64,000 bases of DNA from Haematobacter genomosp. 1 (GTDB taxonomy: Bacteria; Pseudomonadota; Alphaproteobacteria; Rhodobacterales; Rhodobacteraceae): contig NZ_NIPW01000025.1 in the NCBI RefSeq assembly GCF_002196855.1, forward strand, positions 46,762-110,761. Reading direction: 5' to 3'. A program made the position numbers and the translations under genes. Below, one piece after another: positions 27,969 through 36,853 of the stretch. The notes beneath the pieces were generated by a model that was not told the DNA's origin, did no database searches, and was given only the letters and a program-made list of their open reading frames with translations. How positions within the stretch are numbered: position 1 is the stretch's first letter; every line of letters begins with the position of its first letter.

Positions 27969-29261
27969 TCAGGCGGCTTTCATCACGGCTGCCTCGATCG
28001 AGGCTTCGATGATATCCAGCGCCTCATCCACCTGCGCCCAAGGCGTCGTCAGCGGCGGCAGCAAACGGATGACGTTGTAGCGCGTCCCGCAGGAGAGGAG
28101 GATCAGCCCCCGCGTCTCCGCTTCCGCCACGATCCGGCCGGTAAGTGCGGCATCGGGGGCGCGGGTCTCCCGATCCGTCACGAGTTCAAACGCGTTCATC
28201 GCCCCAAGGCCCCGCACATTGCCGATGCACTCCATGCCCTGCCGTCGGGAGATGGCCTCCAGCCGGGCGCGGATCCGCTCTCCCATCTCGGCAGCGCGGA
28301 GGCAGAGCGCCTCCTCTTCCACGATGTCGAGGACGGCGTTCGCGGCAGCCACGGCCAGAGGATTGCCCGCATAGGTGCCCCCGAGCCCGCCCGCGCCCGG
28401 CGCATCGACGATCTCTGCCCGGCCCGTGACCGCAGAGAGCGGGAACCCTCCCGCCAGCCCCTTGGCCATCGTGACGAGATCGGGCGCCACGCCCGCATGT
28501 TCAAAGCCGAACATCTTGCCGGTGCGCGCGATACCGGCCTGAACCTCATCCCCGATCAGGACGATGCCATGGCGATCACAGACCTCCCGGACCGCACGAA
28601 GGAAGCCGAAGGGCGCGATGTTGAAACCACCCTCACCCTGCACCGGCTCCACGATGATCGCGGCCACCCGCTCGGGATCGACGGAGCTGGCAAACAGCCG
28701 CTCCAGATCGGCCAGAGCCTGCGCCTCGCTGACGCCGTGGTACTCGTTGGGGAAGGGGGCGTGGACAACTTCCGCCGGCATCGCGCCGAAACCCTTCTTG
28801 TAGGGCGCGACCTTGCCCGTCAGCGCCATGCCGAGCAGCGTCCGGCCATGGAATGCGCCGGAAAAAGCGATGACACCCGACCGCCCCGTATAAGCGCGCG
28901 CCATCTTGACCGCGTTCTCCACCGCTTCCGCGCCGGTGGTGACAAGCATGGTTTTCTTGGGAAAATCGCCGGGCGCGGCAGCGTTCAGCCGCTCGGCAAG
29001 CCGAAGGTAGGATTCGTAAGGTGCGACATGGAAGCAGGTATGGGTGAAGGACTGCGCCTGCTCTGCGACGGCGGCCATGACCTTCGGATGGCGATGCCCG
29101 GTATTGTTGACGGCGATACCGGCTGCGAAGTCGATGTAGCGCCTGCCATCCGCATCCCAGAGTTCGGCGTTTTCCGCGCGCACCGCATAGATGCCACGGG
29201 TGGAGACGCCGCGGGCGACGGCGGCCTCCTTGCGGGACGAAAGCGTTCTGCTGTCAGTCAT
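27969..29261 (-). CDS. gabT: 4-aminobutyrate--2-oxoglutarate transaminase (GabT type)
   Basis: 430-residue class III PLP aminotransferase that converts GABA to succinate semialdehyde, or a closely related omega-amino acid. TTGAEAVENAVKMARAYTGR, the substrate-binding IIVEPVQGEGGFN, the LIGDEVQAGIARTGKMF aspartate that holds the pyridine ring and the Schiff-base lysine in MAKGLAGGFPLSAVTGR (about residue 268) are all present. It is downstream of, and on the same strand as, a PuuR-like regulator, which supports GABA or polyamine breakdown. No semialdehyde dehydrogenase gene is adjacent. Confidence 0.88.
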   Translation of the reverse strand: MTDSRTLSSRKEAAVARGVSTRGIYAVRAENAELWDADGRRYIDFAAGIAVNNTGHRHPKVMAAVAEQAQSFTHTCFHVAPYESYLRLAERLNAAAPGDFPKKTMLVTTGAEAVENAVKMARAYTGRSGVIAFSGAFHGRTLLGMALTGKVAPYKKGFGAMPAEVVHAPFPNEYHGVSEAQALADLERLFASSVDPERVAAIIVEPVQGEGGFNIAPFGFLRAVREVCDRHGIVLIGDEVQAGIARTGKMFGFEHAGVAPDLVTMAKGLAGGFPLSAVTGRAEIVDAPGAGGLGGTYAGNPLAVAAANAVLDIVEEEALCLRAAEMGERIRARLEAISRRQGMECIGNVRGLGAMNAFELVTDRETRAPDAALTGRIVAEAETRGLILLSCGTRYNVIRLLPPLTTPWAQVDEALDIIEASIEAAVMKAA

Positions 29262-29333
29262 CGGCGATCTCCATGTTAGGTGGAAATATGTAAGAGCGCT
29301 TCAAATTTTGAGCAACAGATTCGTTGGTGAAAT

Positions 29334-29924
29334 TCACAGATAGGGGGGTGTGCAGGCGGATATCACCACCGTCCGTCCGGGATGGACATTGCGGAAACGG
29401 TGGGGAAGGCGGCTGTCGAACAGGTAGGAATCGCCGGGAAGAAGGACCCGCACGTCCTCCCCCACGGTCAGTTCGAGCGCACCTTCGATCACATAGCCGC
29501 CTTCGTTTGAAAAATGCTCCAGCATTGTGTTTCCGGTATCGGCGCCCTGCTCATAGACCTCATGCAGAATCTGGAGGTTGTGCCGCCGCGCATTGCCGAT
29601 CTGACGGAGGGCCATCCGCCCCGTGAACTCCGCCCCGCCCGATACGGGCAGCTTGGAGGTGAGGTCCACAAGCTCCGCATCCGTGAAGAAGGGGCCTTCC
29701 GCCTCCTGCCGCTCCGCTTCAAAGAAATCCGCCATGCTGAGGCTCAATCCGCTTAATACTTTGCGCAGAGTTGAGACGGATGGGCTGGAGCGGTTCTGCT
29801 CGATCACGGAGATCTGCGCATGCGGCACTCCAGCCCGCTCGGCCAGTTGACGTTGCGACAATCCCGCCGCACGACGCATCGCCAGCAGCCGCGCGCCGAT
29901 GTCGAACTGTCTCTCCCCGTTCAC
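29334..29924 (-). CDS. XRE-family regulator with C-terminal cupin (PuuR-like)
   Basis: 196-residue DNA-binding protein with an N-terminal helix-turn-helix (LSQRQLAERAGVPHAQISVIEQNRSSPSVSTL, residues about 21-52; quoted as landmark in part) and a C-terminal cupin (GYVIEGALELTVGED, LLPGDSYLFDSRLPHRFRN) that probably senses a small ligand. PuuR, with this layout, represses putrescine degradation. Start at the GTG at 29924, where GGGAG precedes by 6 bases; an ATG at 29969 is possible. It is upstream of gabT on the same strand, so it likely controls it. Confidence 0.85.
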   Translation of the reverse strand: MNGERQFDIGARLLAMRRAAGLSQRQLAERAGVPHAQISVIEQNRSSPSVSTLRKVLSGLSLSMADFFEAERQEAEGPFFTDAELVDLTSKLPVSGGAEFTGRMALRQIGNARRHNLQILHEVYEQGADTGNTMLEHFSNEGGYVIEGALELTVGEDVRVLLPGDSYLFDSRLPHRFRNVHPGRTVVISACTPPYL

Positions 29925-30036
29925 GTCGCATCTCCCATATTCGTCTTGCCGGACCCTAGGCCGAACCACTCCCGGCGTCCATTAACCGCCGCTTGCCGCC
30001 TGCGTTCCCTCTGCCGGTGCAAGACGGAGAGAGCGG

Positions 30037-30074
30037 TTGACTTTTGCCCCGAAGTTTTATTTACGAACGGTCGT
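30037..30074 (+). promoter_or_regulatory. Putative promoter with overlapping TetR operator
   Basis: TTGACT at 30037-30042 could be a -35 element; a T-rich -10 region follows about 15-17 bases later. Overlapping it, ACGAACGGTCGT (30063-30074) is an ACGA-N4-TCGT palindrome of the kind bound by many TetR repressors, 22 bases before the regulator start. This suggests self-repression of the tetR-RND operon. Confidence 0.5.
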
Positions 30075-30095
30075 CTTTTAAAAATCTGGAACCCT

Positions 30096-30695
30096 ATGGG
30101 CCGCAAGCAGACCATAGACCGGGCGGAAATTCTTCGTGCCGTGGAAACCGTCGTTGCCCGTGATGGCGCGGCGGGGCTGACCATCGGCGCCGTGGCCGCC
30201 GAAATGGGCATCAGCAAGGCTGGTGTCCTTTACGACTTCGGGTCGAAGGAAGGGCTGATCCTTGCCTATACCGAAAGCCGCATCGACGGCTGGCGGGAGG
30301 AGGTCCGCGAGCGTGAGATCGCCCGAGAGGGCGAGGCGAACCAGCGGCTGAACAGCATCCTCGACAAGTATCAGGCCTGCGCGGGCGTGGACGATTCCCA
30401 GATCGCGCTGGCCATTTCGGCGGCGATGGTGGCAAGCCACGGCTGTCGGGACATCGTGCGCCGTGCGCATGAAGATGACATCCAGACCATCATCTCCGAA
30501 GCGGTGCAGGATGCCGGAGACCCGGCTCCTGCCCTCATCGCCTATCTCGCACTCTGGGGGCTCAAGTCGCTTGAGTTTCAAGGCGTGTCGGGATGCGATC
30601 CCGGCCTGCGGGACAAGGTTGTCGCCGCCCTTCGCGCCCTTCCCTCTCTCTCTCTTCCCTCCCCCCTCGCATCGGAAAATACAGGCACCGAATGA
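30096..30695 (+). CDS. TetR-family transcriptional regulator
   Basis: 199-residue repressor. The N-terminal helix-turn-helix (IGAVAAEMGISKAGVLYDFGSKEGLILAYTE, residues 27-57) is a good TetR match; the C-terminal ligand domain is variable (a TetR_C family with the GCRDIVRRAHEDD segment). It overlaps the adaptor gene by 4 bases, so it is in the same operon as the RND pump it probably represses. The start at 30096 is the only in-frame ATG that gives a normal HTH spacing; the longer upstream frame is not supported. Confidence 0.88.
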   Translation: MGRKQTIDRAEILRAVETVVARDGAAGLTIGAVAAEMGISKAGVLYDFGSKEGLILAYTESRIDGWREEVREREIAREGEANQRLNSILDKYQACAGVDDSQIALAISAAMVASHGCRDIVRRAHEDDIQTIISEAVQDAGDPAPALIAYLALWGLKSLEFQGVSGCDPGLRDKVVAALRALPSLSLPSPLASENTGTE

Positions 30696-31843
30696 TCCGC
30701 TCATCCCTTGACCGCGCCTGGCGCGGAATTGCACTCGTCGCGATGCTCTGCCTGCCCCTCCCCGTGGCGGCTCAGCAGGGACAGATGCCCCCAACCTCCG
30801 TCAGCGTCATCACCATGACGCCGGAGGCCCTGCCCGTGGTCAACGAACTGCCGGGGCGCGTCTCCGCCACACGTATCGCCGAAGTGCGCCCGCGCGTTTC
30901 CGGCATCGTGGTGGACCGTGTGTTCGAACAGGGGAGCATCGTGAAGGAGGGCGATGTCCTCTACAAGATCGACCCCGCCCAGTTCGAGGTGCGTGTCCGC
31001 GCCGCCGAGGCGCAACGCGCCCGGGCCGAGGCCACCGAAATGAACGCCGAAATCGAATATCGCCGTCAGCAGCAGCTCCGCGAGCGGAACGTTTCTGCCC
31101 GCGCCGATCTGGATACCGCCGAAACCGTGCTGGCGCAGGCCCGCGCCGATGTCGCCGCCGCAGAGGCGGCGCTGCAGGAGGCGAAACTCAATCTCGACTA
31201 TACCCAGGTCAGGGCGCCCATCGCGGGCACGATCGGCCGCGCGTTGGTGACGGAGGGGGCGCTTGTCACCTCGCAGAGTGATATCATGGCCCTGATCCAG
31301 CAGCTCGACCCGCTCTATGCCGACTTCACCCAATCCTCCTCCGATCTGCGCCGGCTCCGGCAGGCGATGGCGGCAGGCCAGTTGGTCGCGACCGCTCCGA
31401 ACGAGGCGCAGGTGACGCTGTTCTTCGATGACGGCACGCAATACGAGCATCCCGGCAAGTTGCTGTTCTCCGAAGCCACCGTCGACTCGACCACCGGCCA
31501 GGTGCTTCTGCGCGGTGAATTCCCGAACCCCAACGGGGAGCTTCTGCCGGGGCTTTATGTCCGCGTCCGTATCGAGCAGGCGATCCGTGACAATGCGCTC
31601 GCCATCCCGCAGATGGCCGTCCTGCGCGATGCGCAGGGCAATGCGCAGGTCTATGTCGTCCGCGATGACGATACCGTGGAGCTTCGCACCCTCCAGCTTG
31701 GCCCGACGATCGGCAACCGCTGGATCGTGGACGGCGGGTTGCAGGCGGGCGAGCGTGTCGTGGTCGTCGGTTCCCAGAAGCTTTTCCCGGATGCCAAGGT
31801 CGTGCCGCAGCAGTGGTCGCAGGCCGAAAACGGCGCGAACTGA
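30692..31843 (+). CDS. RND efflux periplasmic adaptor subunit (AcrA/MexA type)
   Basis: 383-residue membrane-fusion protein with an N-terminal signal (LVAMLCLPLPVAAQQ; no lipobox cysteine) and the usual hairpin (residues about 90-160, alpha-helical coiled coil), lipoyl (RVSGIVVDRVFEQGSIVKEGDVL) and beta-barrel parts. It links the inner-membrane pump to an outer-membrane channel. It overlaps the TetR stop (ATGA) and is 9 bases ahead of the pump gene. Confidence 0.9.
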   Translation: MIRSSLDRAWRGIALVAMLCLPLPVAAQQGQMPPTSVSVITMTPEALPVVNELPGRVSATRIAEVRPRVSGIVVDRVFEQGSIVKEGDVLYKIDPAQFEVRVRAAEAQRARAEATEMNAEIEYRRQQQLRERNVSARADLDTAETVLAQARADVAAAEAALQEAKLNLDYTQVRAPIAGTIGRALVTEGALVTSQSDIMALIQQLDPLYADFTQSSSDLRRLRQAMAAGQLVATAPNEAQVTLFFDDGTQYEHPGKLLFSEATVDSTTGQVLLRGEFPNPNGELLPGLYVRVRIEQAIRDNALAIPQMAVLRDAQGNAQVYVVRDDDTVELRTLQLGPTIGNRWIVDGGLQAGERVVVVGSQKLFPDAKVVPQQWSQAENGAN

Positions 31844-31852
31844 GGACGTCAG

Positions 31853-34800
31853 ATGCCGCATTTCTTCATCAAGAGGCCCGTCTTCGCCTGGGTGATCGCG
31901 ATTTTCATCGTGCTCGCCGGTGTGCTGGCGCTGCCCTCCATCCCGATCTCGCAATATCCCCGCGTCGCTCCGCCGCAGATCCAGATTTCCACCAGCTATA
32001 CCGGTGCCTCGCCGGAGGAAATCTACCAGTCCGTCGCTCGTCCCATCGAGGAAGAGCTGAACGGCATCAGCGGGATCATGTATTTCGAATCCACCTCGGA
32101 TACCTCCGGCCGGATCGCGATCACCGCCACCTTCACCCCGGAAACGGATGTCGGCAGTGCGCAGGTGGACGTGCAGAACGCGGTTGCCCGTGTGCAGCCG
32201 CGCCTGCCCTCGCAGGTCGTGAACCAGGGGATCACCGTGCGGGAGGCCGGTGCGGGCTTCCTGCTCATGGTCGCGCTGACCTCCACCGACAACAGCTATG
32301 ACGTGGTCGGACTGGGGGACTACATCAACCGCAACATCGTGGGCGAACTCCGCCGTATCAACGGCGTGGGCGAGGCGCAGATCTTTGCCGCGCAACGCGC
32401 CATGCGGGTCTGGCTGGACCCGGACAAGATGACCGGGCTCAACCTCTCCTCCGCGGATGTCGTGGCAGCGATCCGGGCACAGAACGCGCAGGTGGCGGCA
32501 GGCTCCGTTGGTGCCGCGCCGAACCCGATAAACCAGCAACTCACCGCAACCGTTCTCGTCAAGGGCCAGCTTTCCACCCCCGAGGAGTTCGGCGAGATCA
32601 TCCTGCGCGCCAATCCCGACGGTTCCGCCGTGCGGCTCCGCGATGTCGCCCGGGTGGAGGAGGGGGGGGAGAGCTACACCTTCGCCTCGCGCCTGAACGG
32701 GCAGCCTTCCGCCGCCGTCGGCATTCAGCTTTCCACCACCGGCAATGCGCTGGCGACGTCTGAGGCCATCCACGCCAAGATGGCTGAACTGTCCGGTTTC
32801 TTCCCGGAAGGCATCGAATACTCGATCCCCTATGACACCTCTCCCTTCGTGCAGGCCTCCATCGAAAAGGTGATCCACACGCTGATCGAGGCGGTCATTC
32901 TGGTGTTCCTGGTAATGTTCCTGTTCCTGCAGAACATCCGCTACACCGTGATCCCGACCATCGTCGTGCCGATTGCGCTGTCCGGGACGCTGGCGGTGAT
33001 GTGGGCGACCGGCTTTTCGGTGAACGTGCTGACCATGTTCGCGATGGTTCTGGCCATCGGCATTCTGGTGGACGACGCGATTGTCGTGATCGAGAACGTC
33101 GAGCGCATAATGGTCTCCGAGGGTCTGCCGCCCCGGGAGGCCACCGAAAAGGCCATGCACCAGATCACCGGTGCGATCGTCGGGATCACGCTGGTGCTGT
33201 CGGCCGTGTTCATCCCGATGGCCTTCTTCCCCGGCTCGACGGGCATCATCTACCGCCAGTTCGCTTTGACGATGGTGGTGTCGATCCTGTTCTCCGCCTT
33301 CCTTGCCCTTACCCTGACACCGGCGCTCTGCGCGACCTTCCTGAAACCCGTCACGCATGACCATCATGCCAAGAAGGGGTTCTTCGGCTGGTTCAACCGG
33401 GGCTTCGACCGGACGACCGAGGGCTATACAAGCGGCGTGCGGCGGGTGGTGAACCGGCCCTGGCCGATGATGCTGGTTTACGTGATCCTCTGCGCGGCGG
33501 TCGGTTACGGCTTCCTGCAACTGCCGACCTCCTTCCTGCCGAACGAGGATCAGGGCTTCATCATCGCCGATGTGCAGGCGCCTCCCGCGGCCTCCGCCAA
33601 CCGCACGAGCGCGGTGCTGGAGACGGCGGAGGGCATCTTCAGCGAGATGCCGGAGGTGGAGAACGTGGTGAGCCTTCGCGGCTTCTCCTTCTCCGGCTCC
33701 GGGGCGAACGCCGGGCTCATGTTCGTGACCTTCAAGGACTGGTCGGAGCGGGATCGTTCTGCCCAGCAGATCGCCAACGCCGCGAATGCGCAACTCTTCG
33801 GTGTGCAGGATGCCCGCGCCTTTGCCCTGTCACCCCCTGCGATCCAGGGCTTCGGCACCTCCTCCGGCTTCAGCTTCCGGCTTCAGGACAGGGTGGGCCA
33901 CGGCCAGCAGGCGCTGCAGGCGGCGGCGAACCAGCTCATGAGCATGGCGGGCCAGAGCCCGATCCTTGCGGGCCTGCGCGCAGAGGGCCTGCCGGATGCC
34001 GCGCAGGTGCAGGTGACGATCGACCGGGAGAAGGCGAATACCTTCGGTGTGACCTTCGCCGACATCTCCTCCACCATCTCGCAGTATCTTGGGTCGCTCT
34101 ATGTCAACGACTTCCCGAACAACGGGCGGATGCAGCGCGTGGTGGTGCAGGCGGGCGAGTCCGCCCGCATGCAGGCAGAGGGGCTTTTGGACCTGACGGT
34201 GCGCAATAGCCACGGCGGCATGGTGCCCTTCTCCTCCTTCGCGACGCTGCATTGGGAGCGGGGTCCGGCACAGGTGGTGGGCTACAACGCCTATCCCTCC
34301 ATCCGCATCGCCGGTCAGGCCGCACCCGGCCATTCCTCCGGCGCCGCCATCGCGGAGATGGAGCGGCTGGCTGGCGAACTGCCGGAAGGCTTCGGCTACG
34401 AATGGACCGGGCAGTCGCTGGAGGAGATCTCCTCAGGCAACGCCTCCACCCTCCTGTTCGGCATGTCGATCCTGTTCGTGTTCCTGCTGCTCGCCGCGCT
34501 TTACGAAAGCTGGTCGATCCCGATCTCGGTCATGCTCGTCGTGCCGCTGGGGGTCATCGGCTGCGTGATCGCGGTCATGCTGCGGGACATGCCGAACGAC
34601 GTGTATTTCAAGGTGGGTCTTATCGCGATCATCGGTCTATCGGCCAAGAACGCGATTCTCATCGTGGAATTCGCGAAGGCGCTGCGGGAGGAGGGCAAGA
34701 CTGCGCTCGAGGCGGCGGTGGAGGCGGCGAAGCTGCGCTTCCGCCCGATCCTGATGACCTCGCTCGCCTTCACGCTGGGCGTGGTGCCCCTCGCCATCGC

Positions 34801-34957
34801 CACGGGGCCATCGGCGGCCAGCCAGAACGCCATCGGCACGGCGGTGATCGGGGGCATGGTCGCCGCCACCGTGCTGGCCGTGTTTTTCGTGCCGGTGTTC
34901 TTCGTAGTGGTCATGGCGCTCTTCGAACGTCGCAAGAAGGCGCCCGTCGCAGCCTGA
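31853..34957 (+). CDS. RND multidrug efflux permease (AcrB/HAE1 family)
   Basis: 1034-residue proton-driven pump of the HAE1 subclass. N-terminal FFIKRPVFAWVIAIFIVLAG, porter-domain PISQYPRVAPPQIQI, and the central LAIGILVDDAIVVIENVER (transmembrane helix 4 with the aspartates needed for proton transfer) are present, as is GLSAKNAILIVEFAKALREEG in helix 10 with the conserved lysine. Substrates cannot be inferred. No TolC-type channel gene is adjacent, so an outer-membrane partner must be encoded elsewhere. Two hairpins follow the stop codon. Confidence 0.93.
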   Translation: MPHFFIKRPVFAWVIAIFIVLAGVLALPSIPISQYPRVAPPQIQISTSYTGASPEEIYQSVARPIEEELNGISGIMYFESTSDTSGRIAITATFTPETDVGSAQVDVQNAVARVQPRLPSQVVNQGITVREAGAGFLLMVALTSTDNSYDVVGLGDYINRNIVGELRRINGVGEAQIFAAQRAMRVWLDPDKMTGLNLSSADVVAAIRAQNAQVAAGSVGAAPNPINQQLTATVLVKGQLSTPEEFGEIILRANPDGSAVRLRDVARVEEGGESYTFASRLNGQPSAAVGIQLSTTGNALATSEAIHAKMAELSGFFPEGIEYSIPYDTSPFVQASIEKVIHTLIEAVILVFLVMFLFLQNIRYTVIPTIVVPIALSGTLAVMWATGFSVNVLTMFAMVLAIGILVDDAIVVIENVERIMVSEGLPPREATEKAMHQITGAIVGITLVLSAVFIPMAFFPGSTGIIYRQFALTMVVSILFSAFLALTLTPALCATFLKPVTHDHHAKKGFFGWFNRGFDRTTEGYTSGVRRVVNRPWPMMLVYVILCAAVGYGFLQLPTSFLPNEDQGFIIADVQAPPAASANRTSAVLETAEGIFSEMPEVENVVSLRGFSFSGSGANAGLMFVTFKDWSERDRSAQQIANAANAQLFGVQDARAFALSPPAIQGFGTSSGFSFRLQDRVGHGQQALQAAANQLMSMAGQSPILAGLRAEGLPDAAQVQVTIDREKANTFGVTFADISSTISQYLGSLYVNDFPNNGRMQRVVVQAGESARMQAEGLLDLTVRNSHGGMVPFSSFATLHWERGPAQVVGYNAYPSIRIAGQAAPGHSSGAAIAEMERLAGELPEGFGYEWTGQSLEEISSGNASTLLFGMSILFVFLLLAALYESWSIPISVMLVVPLGVIGCVIAVMLRDMPNDVYFKVGLIAIIGLSAKNAILIVEFAKALREEGKTALEAAVEAAKLRFRPILMTSLAFTLGVVPLAIATGPSAASQNAIGTAVIGGMVAATVLAVFFVPVFFVVVMALFERRKKAPVAA

Positions 34958-34963
34958 GTGCTT

Positions 34964-34983
34964 GGCCGGCAACGCTGCCGGCC
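34964..34983. terminator. Perfect hairpin downstream of the RND pump
   Basis: GGCCGGCA-N4-TGCCGGCC is an 8-bp perfect inverted repeat 6 bases after the pump gene stop. It is followed by a second, stronger hairpin 12 bases on and probably helps to end the operon. Confidence 0.55.
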
Positions 34984-34995
34984 CCATACTCCACA

Positions 34996-35023
34996 GGGCG
35001 TCCGGGGAACCGGGCGCCCCTTT
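34996..35023 (+). terminator. Rho-independent terminator of the RND operon
   Basis: A 10-bp stem (one G-U pair) with a GGAA loop is followed by CTTTCGTTT, 19 bases before the start of the sensor kinase gene. It separates the efflux operon from the two-component genes. Confidence 0.75.
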
Positions 35024-35041
35024 CGTTTCCGGGAGCCGCCC

Positions 35042-36853
35042 ATGACGCGCCGTATCCTCGTCGCCGGAACCTGTCTGCTTCTCATCCTGCTGTCGGTCTG
35101 GCAGGCGGGGCGCATCGCGCTCCGACACTATCTGGAAGCGGACCGTCAGCGGGCCGAAACGGCGCTCCGTCTGACCACCGGCGCGATGACCGGCTATCTC
35201 GCGCGCTACGAGGTGGCGCCTGACCTGCTCGCCGCTCTGGATCAGGTGCGGGCGCTGGCGGCCGATCCCGCAAACCCTGCCCGCACCGCCGAGATCAACG
35301 CGATGCTTACGGAGCGGAACGCCGCGCTTCAGGCATCCGAAATCTATGTCATAGGGCGCGACGGCGTGACGCTGGCCGCCAGCAACCACGACCGGCCCGA
35401 CAGTTTCGTGGGCCAGAACTTCAGCTACCGGCCCTATTTTCAGGACGCGATCTCCGGGCGGCTCGCACGCTTCTACGGGATCGGCACCACCTCGGGCCTT
35501 CGGGGATACTACTTCTCCGCGCCGATCCGCCGGGGCGGGGATATTCTGGGCGTGGTGACGGTGAAGATCGGCCTCGACGCGCTGGAGGAGAGCTGGTCCG
35601 GCAGCGAATACCGCATTTTCGTCACCGACCCGGAGGGGGTCGTCTTCATGTCTTCCGTGCCGGAGTGGCTCTACGGCGGCCTGATGCCGCTGACGCCGGA
35701 CCGGGTGGCGCGGGAAGAAGCCTCCCGCCGCTATGCGGGGGAGCGGCTGTTCCCCCTGCCGCTCACACGGCAATCGGTGGCGGGGGTGGAGACGCTGCGC
35801 GAGGCAGGCGGACGGCGCAACGATTACACTGCCGTGGCGCAGGTCTCGTCCGACGCCGGATGGCAGGTTCATGTCCTGCTCGACAGCGCCTCCGCCCGGG
35901 CACAGGCGGCGCTGGCGGCGCTGGCCACGGGGCTTCTGCTCTGCCTGCTGCTTTCCGCGGCCATGGTCATCCGGCAGCGCAGCGCGGGCCAGCGGGAACG
36001 GCTGGCGCTGCAGGAACGCGCCCGCGCGCATCTGGAGCAGCGCGTCGCACGCCGGACATCGGCGCTCAATGCCGCGAACCTTCGGCTGGAGGCGGAGATC
36101 GCGGAGCGCCGCGAGACGGAGAACGAGCTTCGCCGCACGCAGGCGAGCCTCGTTCAGGCTGGCAAGCTCGCCGCGCTGGGCCAGATGGCCGCGGCCCTCT
36201 CGCACGAACTCAACCAGCCGCTGGCCGCGGCGCGGAACTATGCCGATAACGCAATGACCCTCATCGACAGGCAGGATCTTCCCCGGGCGCGCGACAATGT
36301 GGGCCGCATCTACGCCCTTGTGGATCGCATGACCTCCATCGGTCAGCATCTGCGCAATGTCGCCCGCAACCCGGAGGAAAAGCTCGCCCCGGTCGATCTT
36401 GCGCCGCTCATGGACGAAACCCGCGCCATCGTCGCCCCCCGGCTGGAGGCGGCGGGTGCGGTACTGGAAGTGGAGATCGCGCCCGACCTTCCCGCGCTCC
36501 GTGCCGGGGCGACGCGCCTTCAACAGGTGCTGGTCAACCTCATCGGCAATGCCGCCGACGCGGCAACGGAGGCGGAGGACCGCCGCATCCACCTGACGGC
36601 GCATCTGGAGGAGGGCCTCGCCATCATCCGCGTGCGCGATCACGGGCCGGGAGTGCCGGCGGCGATCATCGACCGCATTTTCGATCCGTTCTTCACAACC
36701 AAGCGGGTGGGGGCGGGCCTTGGGCTGGGGCTTTCCATCTCCTATAACATCGTCAAGGATTTCGGCGGCGATCTCCGGGTGACGGACACCGGCCACGGCG
36801 CGGAATTCGCGGTCATCCTGAACGTGGCGGAGCGGCGGGGAGCGGCGGCGTGA
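35042..36853 (+). CDS. Sensor histidine kinase (DctB type)
   Basis: 603-residue kinase with a membrane helix near residues 5-22, a long periplasmic sensor (dCache-like, about 23-290), a second helix (about 300-320) and a cytoplasmic dimerisation/phosphoacceptor region with LSHELNQPLAAARNYAD (the phosphorylated histidine). The ATP lid follows with NLIGNAADAA, DHGPGVP and GLGLGLSISYNIVK. This matches DctB, which senses C4-dicarboxylates. The 3' end overlaps the partner regulator gene by 4 bases. Confidence 0.9.
   Translation: MTRRILVAGTCLLLILLSVWQAGRIALRHYLEADRQRAETALRLTTGAMTGYLARYEVAPDLLAALDQVRALAADPANPARTAEINAMLTERNAALQASEIYVIGRDGVTLAASNHDRPDSFVGQNFSYRPYFQDAISGRLARFYGIGTTSGLRGYYFSAPIRRGGDILGVVTVKIGLDALEESWSGSEYRIFVTDPEGVVFMSSVPEWLYGGLMPLTPDRVAREEASRRYAGERLFPLPLTRQSVAGVETLREAGGRRNDYTAVAQVSSDAGWQVHVLLDSASARAQAALAALATGLLLCLLLSAAMVIRQRSAGQRERLALQERARAHLEQRVARRTSALNAANLRLEAEIAERRETENELRRTQASLVQAGKLAALGQMAAALSHELNQPLAAARNYADNAMTLIDRQDLPRARDNVGRIYALVDRMTSIGQHLRNVARNPEEKLAPVDLAPLMDETRAIVAPRLEAAGAVLEVEIAPDLPALRAGATRLQQVLVNLIGNAADAATEAEDRRIHLTAHLEEGLAIIRVRDHGPGVPAAIIDRIFDPFFTTKRVGAGLGLGLSISYNIVKDFGGDLRVTDTGHGAEFAVILNVAERRGAAA

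Noticed and set aside
30701..33793. Minus-strand open frame of 1030 codons
   Set aside because: Antisense to the RND adaptor and pump; no recognisable domain, composition typical of a GC-rich shadow frame.
34637..36796. Minus-strand open frame of 719 codons
   Set aside because: Shadow of the pump end and the sensor kinase gene.
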